This document shows, piece after piece, positions 1-8,400 of a stretch of DNA of 40,761 bases. Source of the DNA: Bacillota bacterium (GTDB taxonomy: Bacteria > Bacillota > Sulfobacillia > Sulfobacillales > Sulfobacillaceae); NCBI GenBank assembly GCA_021797675.1, contig JAJZZH010000133.1, forward strand, positions 1 to 40,761. Direction: 5' to 3'. A program made the position numbers and the translations under genes. The notes under the pieces were generated by a model, which saw only the letters and a program-made list of their open reading frames with translations, made no database searches and was not told the origin of the DNA. Numbering within the stretch: the stretch's first letter is position 1; every line of letters begins with the position of its first letter.

Positions 1-114
1 CAGCTCTTGGCGGGGTTGAACGCGGAAGATCCCCGGCATCCTGCCGATCCGAACGTACATGTCCGATTCACGCTCAGAGCCTTACGACCGTTGAAATTTT
101 CAGTTAAACGCTAA
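1..114 (+). other. C-terminal end of an open frame entering from outside the window (unidentified)
   Basis: Frame 1 is open from the first base to a TAA at 112-114, giving a 37-residue basic tail that ends in FSVKR. It overlaps by a few bases the truncated recombinase on the other strand. The family cannot be recognised from this short piece. It may be the end of a transposon protein, given the neighbour, or chance. Confidence 0.2.
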
Positions 115-521
115 CCGGGGAAGTCTGTGTCTGCCTGGTGTTGCTGAGCCAGTTCCAACAGTTGATGCAGGCCCCGCCGCTTTTCATTGAGGCCACTGGC
201 CACGTCGGTCAAGGCGGCGATCACCGTCCAGTGTTGTTCTCCCGCAAACGTGGTCAGACGCCCGAGTTGGCGATCAAGATTCCCGGCTTCTTGTGGTTTC
301 TTCGTGGAGACACGCGCATACAGGAGACAGCGCGAAGCTTGACCGATTGCGGGCATCTCGGGGAGCAAAGCCTGCAAATCCGCCACCCGATAACGCCGTT
401 GATTCGTCAAGGTTCGCATCGGAATGAGAACACCCGCCGATTCCCAATGTCGCAAACCTTCAATGCTCATGCCAATCATCTTGGCCGCCTTGCCGATACT
501 CACGAATTGCTCGTCCATCAT
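111..521 (-). pseudogene. IS607-family serine recombinase (TnpA), truncated
   Basis: The translated product starts with a MerR-type winged-helix DNA-binding region (VSIGKAAKMIGMS, then LRHWESAG and RRYRVADL). The N-terminal part of a small serine recombinase domain follows, with LLYARVSTK carrying the nucleophilic serine. This order is that of the IS607 transposase, which catalyses transposition of IS607-type elements that often also carry tnpB. Family members are about 190-220 residues; this frame stops after about 136 (from the ATG at 521) without the C-terminal half of the catalytic domain, so it is probably dead. An upstream in-frame ATG at 551 is possible, but the one at 521 has an AGGTGATG-like Shine-Dalgarno sequence. 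Confidence 0.8.
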
Positions 522-1116
522 CTCATCACCTATGAACATGATACCATGCATTGTGATTCTTTACGAGCAATTAGTGTAGCAGTTACAACCTCCTTCTTTC
601 GGGGGTCGCCCCCGTCTCCTCGTGAACCGTGGGCGGAGCGGTGTTCCCCATCCGCCAGCACAACGATCAAGGCGTCATCACCCGAATCAGGCGACGACAG
701 TCCGCGCTCGGACCGCCCGGGCGGTCCACGCCGCAATCAGGAGGATCTTCCGGCGACTTTCACGCGGTGCGGGGAGATTTCACGTCCGTTTCGGTCTCTT
801 CCGGATAGACCTGAATAGGCAATTTAGCGTCGCAGATTCTCCCCCTGCAGGGACGACGAGGTTACGAACTGCAATACCGAATAATGTACGACCTGGCGGC
901 ATATTTTTGCAACTCTTCCGACTTTTGACGTTCGGCCCCACCGGGCACGTACCGCAAGACGGATTTGACCCTGGCAGAGGGAACCGGACCATGCCTGCAC
1001 CGGGGTTTGCCGCGCTAACCTACGCGGTTGGGGCTCGGACGGAGCCTTCGGGGAGCGGATGGAGAACACGCCACCGGCGTGCACCGACCCGCCCCGGCCT
1101 TGGCCGTGGGGAGTCG
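522..1116. other. non-coding stretch, no supported gene
   Basis: About 600 bases between the recombinase remnant and the MFS gene. Overlapping short frames exist on both strands but none has a recognisable domain or a good ribosome-binding site. A short stretch near 958 (CGGATTTGACC) recurs near 27045 upstream of ilvD. Both regions could be decayed transposon sequence, but this is unproven. Confidence 0.4.
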
Positions 1117-2310
1117 TCAGCCTTGCCCCAGCGCCTCATACACGATGTCGCTGCCGTTTTGTTCGAGCGCCATGGTTAGCACGCCGCCGCGCGTCAAAAG
1201 TCCGACGATGCCCACCAACAAAATCGCGGCGGCCACATAGAAGGGCACCGTCATTCCCCAACGCTGGCCGATCAGCCCAGAAATCAGCGGGGCCAGCGCG
1301 GCACCGGCCCAGCGGAGAAAATTATAGGCGCCCGAGGATATGGACCGGGAAAAGGGGGAGACCTCCATGGCCAAGGTGGTAAACAAGGCATTGGAGATAC
1401 CGCAGAAAAATCCCGTGATAACGATAATGTAGAGCAAGCGTTGACCGGGCATTAACCCGGCCAGGATAAACAGAACGAGCAGCAACGGTAAGTTCCACGT
1501 CAATATCGTCACCGGATGCATGCGGCGCAGGAGCCAGTTGACGACCAGCACGGAAGCAACGGCCACCAAAATGCCCCAGAAGAAATAGGTAATGCCAAGC
1601 GTAATCGCGGCGAGATGCGGGAGCGTCAACGGTGAATAGGCCAAAATCGTAAAGAACGCGTAGCTGTACGTCAAGCCAATTAGCGAATTGGTCAGCACCG
1701 CGCGGTTGCCCAAGGCCCGGAAAATGTCCCGGGCGGTCCGTGGCTGCTCTCTGCGGGCCGGCTCCTTAACCAGCCGCCACGTAACCAGCAACGCAATCGC
1801 CATGAGACTCGCCGTGCCAAAGAACGGATCGCGCCAACTCATGCTGCCCAGCACGCCCCCTAACAGCGGACCGGACGCAATACCGAGACCTAACGCCGCT
1901 TCATAGAGCGTAATGGCCGGGCCCATGCCTCCGGTCGACAAGCCGACGATAATGGATAATGCGGTCGACGTAAAAAAGGCGTTGCCCAGACCCCAGCCCC
2001 CGCGAAATAGGGCCAGCACGCCAATCGACGGGGACAAACCCGAAGCGGTCGCAAACACCACGACCATGCCAAGCCCTAACAGCATGGTGTGTTTGCCGCC
2101 AAGGCGGGTTCCGAGGACGCCAGAAATCAGCATGGCCAACGCCATCACGGCAATATAGGTGGTAAACAACAATTCAACTTGCGAAGGTGTCGCCCCCATC
2201 GCCCGGCCGATGAGGGGCAAAATCGGATCGACCACGCCGATTCCCATAAACGCGACGAAGGTCGCGAACGCCGTCGCCCAAACGGCTGGTGGAAAATGCT
2301 TCAGTGTCAT
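1117..2310 (-). CDS. MFS-family drug/metabolite exporter
   Basis: A 397-residue polytopic membrane protein with about 12 hydrophobic segments and the loop LGTRLGGKHTMLLG, a major-facilitator motif A region after helix 2. The overall look is of the DHA1 drug:H+ antiporter group (FMGIGVVDPILPLIG near the start). The ATG at 2310 is chosen because GAGGGGGC lies just upstream; an in-frame ATG 60 bases further up lacks such a site and lies across the promoter region. The gene diverges from a MarR-type regulator at 2565. A perfect 13-base palindrome at 2346-2358 sits just ahead of the start. By analogy with MarR/exporter pairs, the regulator probably represses this gene and is relieved by a transported compound. 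Substrate unknown. Confidence 0.85.
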   Translation of the reverse strand: MTLKHFPPAVWATAFATFVAFMGIGVVDPILPLIGRAMGATPSQVELLFTTYIAVMALAMLISGVLGTRLGGKHTMLLGLGMVVVFATASGLSPSIGVLALFRGGWGLGNAFFTSTALSIIVGLSTGGMGPAITLYEAALGLGIASGPLLGGVLGSMSWRDPFFGTASLMAIALLVTWRLVKEPARREQPRTARDIFRALGNRAVLTNSLIGLTYSYAFFTILAYSPLTLPHLAAITLGITYFFWGILVAVASVLVVNWLLRRMHPVTILTWNLPLLLVLFILAGLMPGQRLLYIIVITGFFCGISNALFTTLAMEVSPFSRSISSGAYNFLRWAGAALAPLISGLIGQRWGMTVPFYVAAAILLVGIVGLLTRGGVLTMALEQNGSDIVYEALGQG

Positions 2311-2345
2311 GTCCTGCCCCCTCTGGGAGAGTTCTGCGCCTTTAA

Positions 2346-2358
2346 TTGTATCATACAA
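2346..2358. promoter_or_regulatory. probable MarR operator (perfect inverted repeat)
   Basis: TTGTATCATACAA is a 6-1-6 perfect palindrome 36 bases upstream of the MFS start and inside the divergent MFS/MarR intergenic region. Its size and AT-rich arms are typical of MarR-family binding sites, and on the minus strand it overlaps a possible -10 (TATGAT or TACAAT). Assignment to the adjacent MarR protein is inferred from position. Confidence 0.55.
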
Positions 2359-2564
2359 CCAACTTCGCAAGGGATCTCTGGCACGCTGCGCGGGGAGCGA
2401 TGGCGGCCCCTACGGGACGGTATTCCGCACAGGCCTTCCCCTCCCATCCGCGCTATGGTGTCTGCCCAGGCACAAGGTTTCCGGCTGATTACTACGCCCC
2501 AGCCGGCATTTCGCGACAGCGCAAGCCTTTCACCGTGGTATGATAGAAGCAAGTCTCAAAAGGA

Positions 2565-3038
2565 GTGATCCGCATCGAGACCGACACCATTGCCTACGTG
2601 GAACACGAAGTGGCGGTCCTCGTTCGCCTACTGACTGCCACGCGTCCCCATAATCCCCAGGTCGTATCCTTGGATCGTTCCGCCTACCTCATTCTCTATG
2701 AAGTGCTGCACCACCGTGGACCAATGGGCTTGCAAGATCTTGCCGATCGGCTGCAGGTGGACCTGTCCACCCTGAGCCGCCAGGTCTCTGCCATGGAAGC
2801 CAAGGGATTGTTGCAACGCCACGATGCCCCGAACGATTCGCGAATTCATCTGGTGGCTGCTACCCAGGAAGGCATGCTTCGCTTTGCGGCAATGCGCACT
2901 GCCCGTCGCGACGTCTACACCGAAATCTTGGACGATTGGTCGGAGGCGGATCGGCAACGGTTAGCGGATCAACTCGAGCGCTTAAACGAGGCCATCCGTC
3001 AATACAAGCGCCGAACTGCTCACGGCAATCCTGCGTAG
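2565..3038 (+). CDS. MarR-family transcriptional regulator
   Basis: A 157-residue protein with the MarR winged helix: LILYEVLHHRGPMGLQDLADRLQVDLSTLSRQVSAMEAKGLL is the helix-turn-helix with recognition helix, followed by a beta-wing region with the usual D.R motif (DAPNDSRIHLVA). The flanking helices, including a C-terminal one (DRQRLADQLERLNEAIRQY), would form the dimer interface. The start is uncertain: the GTG at 2565 overlaps the AAAAGGAG ribosome-binding sequence, which would suit a codon 8 or so bases later. A TATGAT at 2539-2544 could be the -10. It diverges from the MFS gene and probably controls both through the palindrome at 2346-2358. Confidence 0.88.
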   Translation: MIRIETDTIAYVEHEVAVLVRLLTATRPHNPQVVSLDRSAYLILYEVLHHRGPMGLQDLADRLQVDLSTLSRQVSAMEAKGLLQRHDAPNDSRIHLVAATQEGMLRFAAMRTARRDVYTEILDDWSEADRQRLADQLERLNEAIRQYKRRTAHGNPA

Positions 3039-3044
3039 CTCCAC

Positions 3045-3078
3045 AAAAAAAGCGCCCTCCCGTTGGGGGAGGGCTGGC
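3045..3078 (-). terminator. Rho-independent terminator after rplA
   Basis: On the minus strand, an 8-bp GC-rich stem (GCCCTCCC/GGGAGGGC, loop of 5) is followed by seven T residues, directly after the rplA stop codon. It also lies at the 3' end of the convergent MarR gene. It marks the end of the ribosomal operon, with no rplJ-rplL behind it. Confidence 0.88.
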
Positions 3079-3081
3079 GTC

Positions 3082-3792
3082 TTAGCCCATCGCTTCGATT
3101 CGGTGGATGCCTCCGGGATTGATTCGAATGCCCGGACCCATCGTGGTCGAAATGGCGATGCTCTTCACATAGGTCCCCTTGGCCGCCGCCGGCTTCGCCT
3201 TTTGCAGGGCATCCATCAGGACCGCCAGGTTTTCTTCTAAGGCCTCCAAAGGAAAGCTGACTTTGCCGATGGGGGCATGAACGATACCCGCCGTCTCAGT
3301 TCGGTATTCGATTTTTCCCGCTTTGATGTCCTGAATGGCCCCCTTCAGGTCCATGGTTACCGTGCCCGTCCGCGGATTCGGCATGAGCCCCCGCGGGCCC
3401 AGAATTTTGCCCAACCGCCCCACCAGCGCCATCATATCCGGCGTGGCCACCGCGGTGTCAAATTCCAGCCAGCCGCTTTGGATGCGTTCCGCCAAATCCT
3501 CCGCGCCGACCACGTCCGCTCCGGCCTCTTCCGCCTCGCGGGCCTTGTCTCCCCGGGCAAATACGGCCACCCGCGCGGTTTTGCCCGTCCCGTTGGGCAA
3601 CACAACCGCTCCCCGTACCACTTGATCCGAATGGCGGGGATCGACCCCCAACCGGACCGCCACTTCCACCGTTTCGTCAAACTTGACCCGGCTCATCTGG
3701 CGAGCCAGGGCCAAGGCTTCCGTGACCTCGTACAAACGGTCCTTTTCCACCTGTCCCTCGGCTTCGCGAAAGCGCTTGCCGTGCCGCATCAT
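3082..3792 (-). CDS. rplA: 50S ribosomal protein L1
   Basis: A 236-residue protein matching L1, which binds 23S rRNA at the E-site stalk and in many bacteria also its own mRNA as a translational repressor. Diagnostic segments are [34 protein letters not shown], and [19 protein letters not shown]. The ATG at 3792 follows AGGAGGA; a TTG one codon upstream and a second ATG at 3789 are alternatives. It is the last gene of the rpmG-secE-nusG-rplK-rplA unit, 45 bases after rplK, and is followed at once by a strong terminator. In most Firmicutes rplJ-rplL come next; here a MarR/MFS pair does. Confidence 0.97.
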   Translation of the reverse strand: MMRHGKRFREAEGQVEKDRLYEVTEALALARQMSRVKFDETVEVAVRLGVDPRHSDQVVRGAVVLPNGTGKTARVAVFARGDKAREAEEAGADVVGAEDLAERIQSGWLEFDTAVATPDMMALVGRLGKILGPRGLMPNPRTGTVTMDLKGAIQDIKAGKIEYRTETAGIVHAPIGKVSFPLEALEENLAVLMDALQKAKPAAAKGTYVKSIAISTTMGPGIRINPGGIHRIEAMG

Positions 3793-3839
3793 CAATTCCT
3801 CCTGTGGTGTTGACGGCTTCTCGGCCTCCCACCAAACTT

Positions 3840-4268
3840 TTACTCGGCCGCGATATCTACGCCCATACTACGCGCCGTGCCTTCGATCATACGTATCGCG
3901 GCGTCAATACCATTGGCGTTCAAATCGGGCATCTTCAGTTCTGCGATCTCCCGCACCTGATCGCGGGTCAAGGTTCCGACCTTCTTCACGTTGGGGTTGC
4001 CGGACGCGGTTTCCACTCCCAGCGCCTTTTTGATCAGCACCGCGGCAGGGGGCGTCTTGGTAACGAACGTGAACGAGCGGTCCTCAAACACGGAAATTTC
4101 TACGGGAATAATCAATCCGACCTGGCCCTGGGTTCGCTCATTGTACTCTTTAACGAAAGCCATAATGTTGACCCCATGCTGCCCGAGCGCAGGACCAACG
4201 GGCGGAGCCGGCGTAGCCTTACCCGCGGGGATCTGAAGTTTAATTACCCCAGCAACCTTCTTTGGCAC
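3840..4268 (-). CDS. rplK: 50S ribosomal protein L11
   Basis: A 142-residue L11, the usual length. The N-terminal domain carries the conserved proline-rich helix region ([27 protein letters not shown]), and the C-terminal rRNA-binding domain contains [18 protein letters not shown]11 sits at the GTPase-associated centre with L10/L12 and is the thiostrepton target region. The start is a GTG at 4268 preceded by GTGAGGG; an ATG two bases upstream is out of frame. The gene lies 34 bases after nusG and 45 before rplA, in the same transcription unit. Confidence 0.97.
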   Translation of the reverse strand: MPKKVAGVIKLQIPAGKATPAPPVGPALGQHGVNIMAFVKEYNERTQGQVGLIIPVEISVFEDRSFTFVTKTPPAAVLIKKALGVETASGNPNVKKVGTLTRDQVREIAELKMPDLNANGIDAAIRMIEGTARSMGVDIAAE

Positions 4269-4302
4269 AGCATTCCCTCACTTCTCGACCGCCGTGGCGA
4301 CA

Positions 4303-4839
4303 TCACGCCATTTCGGTCACCTGCGTAAATTCTAGTTCCAACGGTGTTTCCCTGCCAAACATGGATACCGTCAACCGTACTTTTCCTCGGTCGTTCAACA
4401 CTTCTTCGATGCGCCCGGAAAATCCCTCGAAGGGGCCATCGGTTACCAACACTTCTTGCCCGACGGCTAGGTTGATCTTCGGCAATTCTGGAACCCCTGA
4501 CAGATCCCTCCCCAGGATCATATGAATCTCGTGTTCCTGCAAAGGAATCGGTCGCGGTCCCGAACCCACGAATCCTGTAACGCCGGGCGTGTTTCGGACC
4601 ACATACCAAGAATCATCGGTCATGATCATCTCTACCAGCACGTAACCGGGAAAGACCTTCTTCTTGACCAGTTTCTTCTTGCCGTCCTTGACTTCATATT
4701 CCTCTTCCATGGGGACCATGATCCGAAAAATCTTATCTTCCATCGCCATGGAAGCGACCCGGCGTTCGAGATTGGCTTTGACTTTGTTCTCATACCCGGA
4801 ATAGGTATGGATAACAAACCAGTCTTTTTCCACACTCAA
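4303..4839 (-). CDS. nusG: transcription termination/antitermination factor NusG
   Basis: A 178-residue NusG. The NGN domain (WFVIHTYSGYENKVKANLERR, then FPGYVLVEM and the NTPGVTGFVG segment) contacts RNA polymerase. The KOW domain follows (VGQEVLVTDGPFEGFSGRIEEV). It modulates pausing and termination and couples transcription to translation. The first codon is a TTG at 4839 with GGAGAAGG six bases upstream; a GTG at 4833 is a less well spaced alternative. It is between secE and rplK, the standard bacterial order. Confidence 0.97.
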   Translation of the reverse strand: MSVEKDWFVIHTYSGYENKVKANLERRVASMAMEDKIFRIMVPMEEEYEVKDGKKKLVKKKVFPGYVLVEMIMTDDSWYVVRNTPGVTGFVGSGPRPIPLQEHEIHMILGRDLSGVPELPKINLAVGQEVLVTDGPFEGFSGRIEEVLNDRGKVRLTVSMFGRETPLELEFTQVTEMA

Positions 4840-4902
4840 CGCCTTCTCCCCACAAAAAATGCGTCTGGCCGGCGTCAGGTGATACGGGCTGGAGGCGCTC
4901 GG

Positions 4903-5121
4903 TTAGCGGATAAAATGGTTTAACCCAAAGTTGAACACGGTGTCGGCGGCCATAATGATCGCCCCCACCACGATGGTCATAAACACGACAAACCCCGTAT
5001 ACGAGAGAGTTTGTTTCGGTGTCGGCCACACGACCTTTTTCAGCTCGGTTTGAACGCCCTTCAGGTACCGTATTGACCGTTCGCTCGCCGACCCCGTGAC
5101 GGCATTGCCTTTGGCTTGCAT
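4903..5121 (-). CDS. secE: preprotein translocase subunit SecE
   Basis: A 72-residue SecE of the short Gram-positive type. It has the amphipathic helix with the hallmark LKKVVWPTPKQT and one C-terminal transmembrane segment (FVVFMTIVVGAIIMAADTVF). SecE clamps the SecY channel in the plasma membrane. It lies between rpmG and nusG as in most bacteria. The ATG at 5121 has only a loose GTGGGG ribosome-binding sequence. Confidence 0.95.
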   Translation of the reverse strand: MQAKGNAVTGSASERSIRYLKGVQTELKKVVWPTPKQTLSYTGFVVFMTIVVGAIIMAADTVFNFGLNHFIR

Positions 5122-5154
5122 AAACTTTCCCCACTTTCACCCTGCTACCCAGGG

Positions 5155-5304
5155 TTACCGCGTCTCTCGGTGAACGGTATGGGTCCTGCACCAACGGCAA
5201 TACTTCTTGCGCTCGAGCCGATTGGCGTCGTTTTTCTTGTTCTTCGTCGTCGTGTAGTTCCGCCGCCGGCATTCTCCACACGCGAGCGTAACAATCGTCC
5301 GCAT
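5155..5304 (-). CDS. rpmG: 50S ribosomal protein L33
   Basis: A 49-residue protein, the usual L33 size. It has two zinc-ligand pairs (CGEC and CRWC), the segment [22 protein letters not shown], and a start [12 protein letters not shown], so it is the zinc-binding form of L33. ATG at 5304. It is the first gene of the ribosomal/secE/nusG unit, 33 bases upstream of secE, and is read from a consensus-like sigma-A promoter at 5331-5359. Confidence 0.93.
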   Translation of the reverse strand: MRTIVTLACGECRRRNYTTTKNKKNDANRLERKKYCRWCRTHTVHRETR

Positions 5305-5330
5305 CGCTATCCCCCCATGCACGCCAAAAT

Positions 5331-5359
5331 ACTATACCACGCGCGTTGTTCCCTGTCAA
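5331..5359 (-). promoter_or_regulatory. sigma-A promoter of rpmG-secE-nusG-rplK-rplA
   Basis: On the minus strand, TTGACA at 5354-5359 and TATAGT at 5331-5336 are separated by exactly 17 bases. The match is near consensus and starts transcription about 20 bases before the rpmG ATG. The -35 box overlaps the last codons of the upstream methyltransferase gene, so the ribosomal unit has its own start. Confidence 0.85.
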
Positions 5360-6246
5360 TCCGCCGATTCCAGCCGCAATTGATCGACATACCCCTCAAG
5401 ACGCATCTTCATCACCCGTATCGCCTCGGCATTGCGATCGCCCAAGACGACGTTGCAATTCAGTTTCAAACCGGCTTCGCCCAAGGTGCCTGAACCCGCC
5501 ATAAAATCCGCGATCCAGTCCCCCGGGGACGTGAGCAATTCGACGAGTCGCAGCAGCAAGGCAAGCGGTTTTTGCGTCGGAAAGCCAAGGCGCTCCTTGG
5601 ACGTGATCCCGATAATAGGGATGTCCCACACGTCGTCAATAGGCAATCCCCGCTTCACCACATCGTCGATGAAAATGCGGTAGGCATGCGAGCGGCCGCG
5701 CCCGTTATGCCCCCAAATCCACTCGCGCCCATTTTCGTCGGTAAACACTCTTTTGCGTTTCATTTTAATGTAAGCTTCTCGATTAACCTCCTCGGCCAGG
5801 GGAGCCATCCGACTCAAAGAGGATCGAGCCCATACCAAGATCACGTCATGCTTCGAGTTGACCCGCTGCACGGCCGGCTGCCGACGGCCTTTATAGTGCC
5901 AGACGATTTCATTGCGAAAATTCTCGTAGCCAAAGATGCGGTCGCCCATGACTTTCAGGTAGTGGCTGGCATGGTGGTCGCAATGCAACGCAAAATAACC
6001 GTTGGGCGCCACCCTGACGGCCATGGCCCTCACCGTAGCCGCCATGCTTTGGAGATATTCGTCCAGGGATGGCCAGCGGTCGCTAAAGGCCGCCCGGTCT
6101 GCAACCTGCACCTTTCTCGAATAAAACGGAGGGTCGCAATAGATTAATTGAAACTTTTGCTCTTTAGGCAACTGGGCGAGCGTTTGCTCCACCGAGCCTT
6201 CCAATATCATTAATTGACGTCCTTGGCTGCCATCCGATGGATACAT
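5356..6246 (-). CDS. DNA methyltransferase, beta-class (N6-adenine or N4-cytosine)
   Basis: A 296-residue S-adenosylmethionine-dependent DNA methyltransferase. The catalytic motif IV (YCDPPFYSRK) is near the N-terminus. The SAM-binding FxGxG motif I comes late (DWIADFMAGSGTLGEAG), preceded by TQKPLALLLRLVELL. This permuted order defines the beta class. DPPF suggests N6-adenine methylation, but N4-cytosine cannot be excluded. The ATG at 6246 follows GGGAGGGG; the frame is open further up to 6309 without a site and across the terminator. No restriction endonuclease gene is adjacent, so it looks solitary. It is placed between a tRNA cluster and the ribosomal operon, an unusual position that suggests insertion, though its base composition does not look foreign by eye. 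Confidence 0.88.
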   Translation of the reverse strand: MYPSDGSQGRQLMILEGSVEQTLAQLPKEQKFQLIYCDPPFYSRKVQVADRAAFSDRWPSLDEYLQSMAATVRAMAVRVAPNGYFALHCDHHASHYLKVMGDRIFGYENFRNEIVWHYKGRRQPAVQRVNSKHDVILVWARSSLSRMAPLAEEVNREAYIKMKRKRVFTDENGREWIWGHNGRGRSHAYRIFIDDVVKRGLPIDDVWDIPIIGITSKERLGFPTQKPLALLLRLVELLTSPGDWIADFMAGSGTLGEAGLKLNCNVVLGDRNAEAIRVMKMRLEGYVDQLRLESAD

Positions 6247-6272
6247 TGCTTGCTGTCCCCTCCCCCGACCGC

Positions 6273-6295
6273 AAAAACCCCGGCACCTAGCCGGG
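6273..6295 (-). terminator. Rho-independent terminator of the tRNA cluster
   Basis: On the minus strand, CCCGGC, a 5-base loop and GCCGGG are followed by GTTTTTGC, 18 bases after the tRNA-Thr CCA end and just before the methyltransferase ribosome-binding site. Confidence 0.8.
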
Positions 6296-6312
6296 ATTGT
6301 CCGGAGCAAAAA

Positions 6313-6388
<76 letters not shown>

Positions 6389-6394
6389 CAAACA

Positions 6395-6471
<77 letters not shown>

Positions 6472-6472
6472 G

Positions 6473-6558
6473 TGGTGGATGGGGTTGGATTCGAACCAAC
6501 GTAGGCGCTAGCCAGCGATTTTACAGACCGCCCCCTTTAGCCACTCGGGCACCCATCC
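6473..6558 (-). tRNA. tRNA-Tyr (GTA anticodon)
   Basis: 86 bases with a long variable arm, as expected for bacterial tRNA-Tyr, and encoded CCA. The acceptor stem is GGATGGG/CCCATCC and the anticodon loop CTGTAAA reads GTA. First gene of the three-tRNA unit. Confidence 0.97.
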
Positions 6559-6613
6559 AGCGAACCCTTACACGTCCGCCAAACGAGGACATCGTGTAAC
6601 CGATTCGAGACTG

Positions 6614-6642
6614 ATTATGCCAGGATTCCACTACGCTGTCAA
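6614..6642 (-). promoter_or_regulatory. sigma-A promoter of the tRNA-Tyr-fMet-Thr unit
   Basis: Minus strand: TTGACA at 6637-6642, a 17-base spacer, then CATAAT at 6614-6619, about 55 bases before tRNA-Tyr. The leader contains a TTACACG/CGTGTAA inverted repeat (about 6568-6599), possibly a processing hairpin. Confidence 0.82.
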
Positions 6643-6694
6643 CCGCCGCGCGCGTTCGGTTTTCCAGACGAAAAACCGCTCGGTCATCCGTGGA

Positions 6695-7627
6695 TCAGGG
6701 TGGTTCCGGGAAAGGCGGCACGATCACCGTCACCAAGGAGCCAATGGGGTGACAGCTGATTTCAATGCGATCGCCGGGCACCAGATAGCGGGGCGGTCGA
6801 AAACTGCGGCCGACGCCGTCACCCGTTCCGGTCGCGATCACGTCGCCCGGCAAAAGGGTCAACGATCGAGACAATTCGGTGATGGTCCGCGGAATGTCGA
6901 AAATCATATCGCGGGTGTTCATCCGTTGACGCTCTTCGCCATTGACCGTTAACGCGATCGTCAGTTCGACGGGCCAAGAGACCTCGTCGGCGGTCACAAT
7001 CAACGGCCCGATGGGCCCGAATCCGTCGAGACTCTTGCCCAGAAACCATTGTTGATGTCGCTGCTGGAGGTCCCGGGCAGTGAGGTCGTTGATGAGCGTA
7101 TAGCCAAAGATATGCTCCCGGGCCCGATCGGCCCGAATTCCGGATCCTCCTTGGCCAATAATGACAGCCAGTTCCGCCTCGTAGTCGAGGGCCTGGGTAT
7201 TCGGGGGGGCCACCACTTCGCCGCCCGGCCGATTCCGTGTCGTCGTAGCCTTGGTGAAGAATATGGGGTATTCCTCATTGACCGAGGCGGCTACCCCTGA
7301 GCGCACGGCCTCCTGGGCGTGGCCGCGGTAATTTCGTCCGAGACAAAACACGTTGCGCCGAAACGTTATCGGAGCGTCCCACATCCTATCCCCCACAGCG
7401 CTGATCGGCACCCGTCCCTGCCCCAACCGGCGTTTCAATTCCGACAGCCAAGCCGCCGAGTCTCCGCTTTGAATGAGGGTGTCCAAAGACGTCGGCGCGT
7501 CTTCCCCCATCACATCGCGAAACCACACCAATGTCGCGGGGGATACCAACACCGCCGGCTCACCGGGCATATCCGCGCTGCGTTGTAACATCGCTAGTTT
7601 CATCGTTTTCGTTGCAGGCGGCGGCAC
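6695..7627 (-). CDS. fumarylacetoacetate hydrolase (FAH) superfamily enzyme
   Basis: A 310-residue protein with the FAH C-terminal catalytic domain: CLGRNYRGHAQE, DYEAELAVIIG (metal-binding acidic residues), GYTLINDLTARDLQ, and the diagnostic LLPGDVIATGTGDGVG near the end. The superfamily hydrolyses or decarboxylates beta-diketo acids using Mg2+ or Mn2+: fumarylpyruvate, 2-hydroxyhepta-2,4-diene-1,7-dioate, oxaloacetate, and 2,4-diketo-3-deoxy sugar acids. The substrate here cannot be deduced. The start is a GTG at 7627 with GGGAGGA eight bases upstream; an ATG at 7603 lacks a site. It stands alone between the tRNA promoter and a transposon-like region, but is within 4 kb of a sugar-type cluster. 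Confidence 0.88.
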   Translation of the reverse strand: MPPPATKTMKLAMLQRSADMPGEPAVLVSPATLVWFRDVMGEDAPTSLDTLIQSGDSAAWLSELKRRLGQGRVPISAVGDRMWDAPITFRRNVFCLGRNYRGHAQEAVRSGVAASVNEEYPIFFTKATTTRNRPGGEVVAPPNTQALDYEAELAVIIGQGGSGIRADRAREHIFGYTLINDLTARDLQQRHQQWFLGKSLDGFGPIGPLIVTADEVSWPVELTIALTVNGEERQRMNTRDMIFDIPRTITELSRSLTLLPGDVIATGTGDGVGRSFRPPRYLVPGDRIEISCHPIGSLVTVIVPPFPEPP

Positions 7628-7957
7628 GCCGCCATTCCTCCCTGGGGTTGCGGTCGCTCAACATCGTCCCGCGGCGCTTAATAATATTAATCGTATCACA
7701 ACCCGCCGGGATGGGCGCGATGCTGACACGCCTGACGAGAATACTTGCCAGTTTTTGGCTATCTCGGCTACGGAAGCAGGATATTTCGAGCCTGATTGCG
7801 AATAGGTATTCCGTGTAATCGATCACGTCAAGGCATTAATACTCTAATCGATAAAATCGGCGGACGGGACAAGCCCCCGCCAAACGACACGTATGGTAGG
7901 AGCGATGCGATTCGAAAACCCACGGCGGACGGCCGAGGAAACGGTTTCGGTCATAGG
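7628..7957. other. intergenic stretch, no supported gene
   Basis: About 330 bases upstream of the FAH gene. It contains an AT-rich palindromic patch (TTAATAATATTAA near 7678) that may belong to the FAH promoter, but no clear -35/-10 pair was found. No coding sequence is supported. Confidence 0.35.
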
Positions 7958-7977
7958 CCCCACGGCTAAAGCCGGGG
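7958..7977 (-). repeat. IS200/IS605-type right-end hairpin (copy 1)
   Basis: CCCCACGGCTAAAGCCGGGG forms CCCC-CGGC/GCCG-GGGG with a bulged A and a TAAA loop. The identical 20-mer is at 33536-33555. Read on the minus strand it resembles the CGGCTTTAGCCGTGGG hairpin that commonly ends tnpB-bearing IS200/IS605 elements. No intact tnpB lies on the minus strand to its right, so the element is decayed or only its end remains. Confidence 0.55.
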
Positions 7978-8035
7978 TATCGCGGCGAAATTCAGATGCA
8001 GGTCCGGTTTTGGGTCGGAAAGCCCGCCAGAGCGC

Positions 8036-8400
8036 TATGACCCGCCGCTGCACCAGAGCTGACGGATGCGGTGTACACCGGGAAATGCGGCAAGTTCCTG
8101 GCCTGTGGCCGGCGGTGAAGGGTGAGCGGGGGTGCAATGAGCAGTGCTGCACCCGCCTTTCCCAAGGTTGGCGAGGAGCGTCCCCGGGAGAGTCCGCTCG
8201 GGAACGACACCGTGCCTTACCGGCGGGGAGCAAGCCCCTCACGGCGGGCCACCACACCGAACCAAGAAAGAACGCGGTGCCCACCCCAGGAATAAATCCA
8301 GCGGCCTGCCCGGGGTGGGTTCGGTGAGGGGATTTCCCTAGGGCCGCGGGTGTCCGGCAGCCAACATCGGAGCCGCGGTTCACGCCTACCGGGCACCAAG
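8036..8400 (+). ncRNA. large structured non-coding RNA candidate (HEARO/omega-RNA-like)
   Basis: This stretch has no convincing reading frame but dense long-range complementarity on the plus strand. There is a hairpin at 8126-8136/8148-8156. CCCTCAC at 8236-8242 pairs with 8324-8330, and CACCGAACC at 8255-8263 pairs with 8318-8326. CCCACCCC at about 8280-8287 pairs with 8313-8319, and GGTGTCCGG at 8348-8356 pairs with 8389-8397 with one G.U. It begins just after an ATGA at 8037, and phrases such as GGCGAGGAGCG recall HEARO RNAs, the guide RNAs of IscB nucleases. No iscB gene follows, so it would be a stand-alone copy. The HEARO link rests on memory of the family; it could instead be a leader of the downstream transglycosylase. 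Confidence 0.45.

Noticed and set aside
8036-8360. RNase P RNA
   Set aside because: The diagnostic GAGGAAAGTCC and the 3' ACAGAA-type conserved regions are missing.
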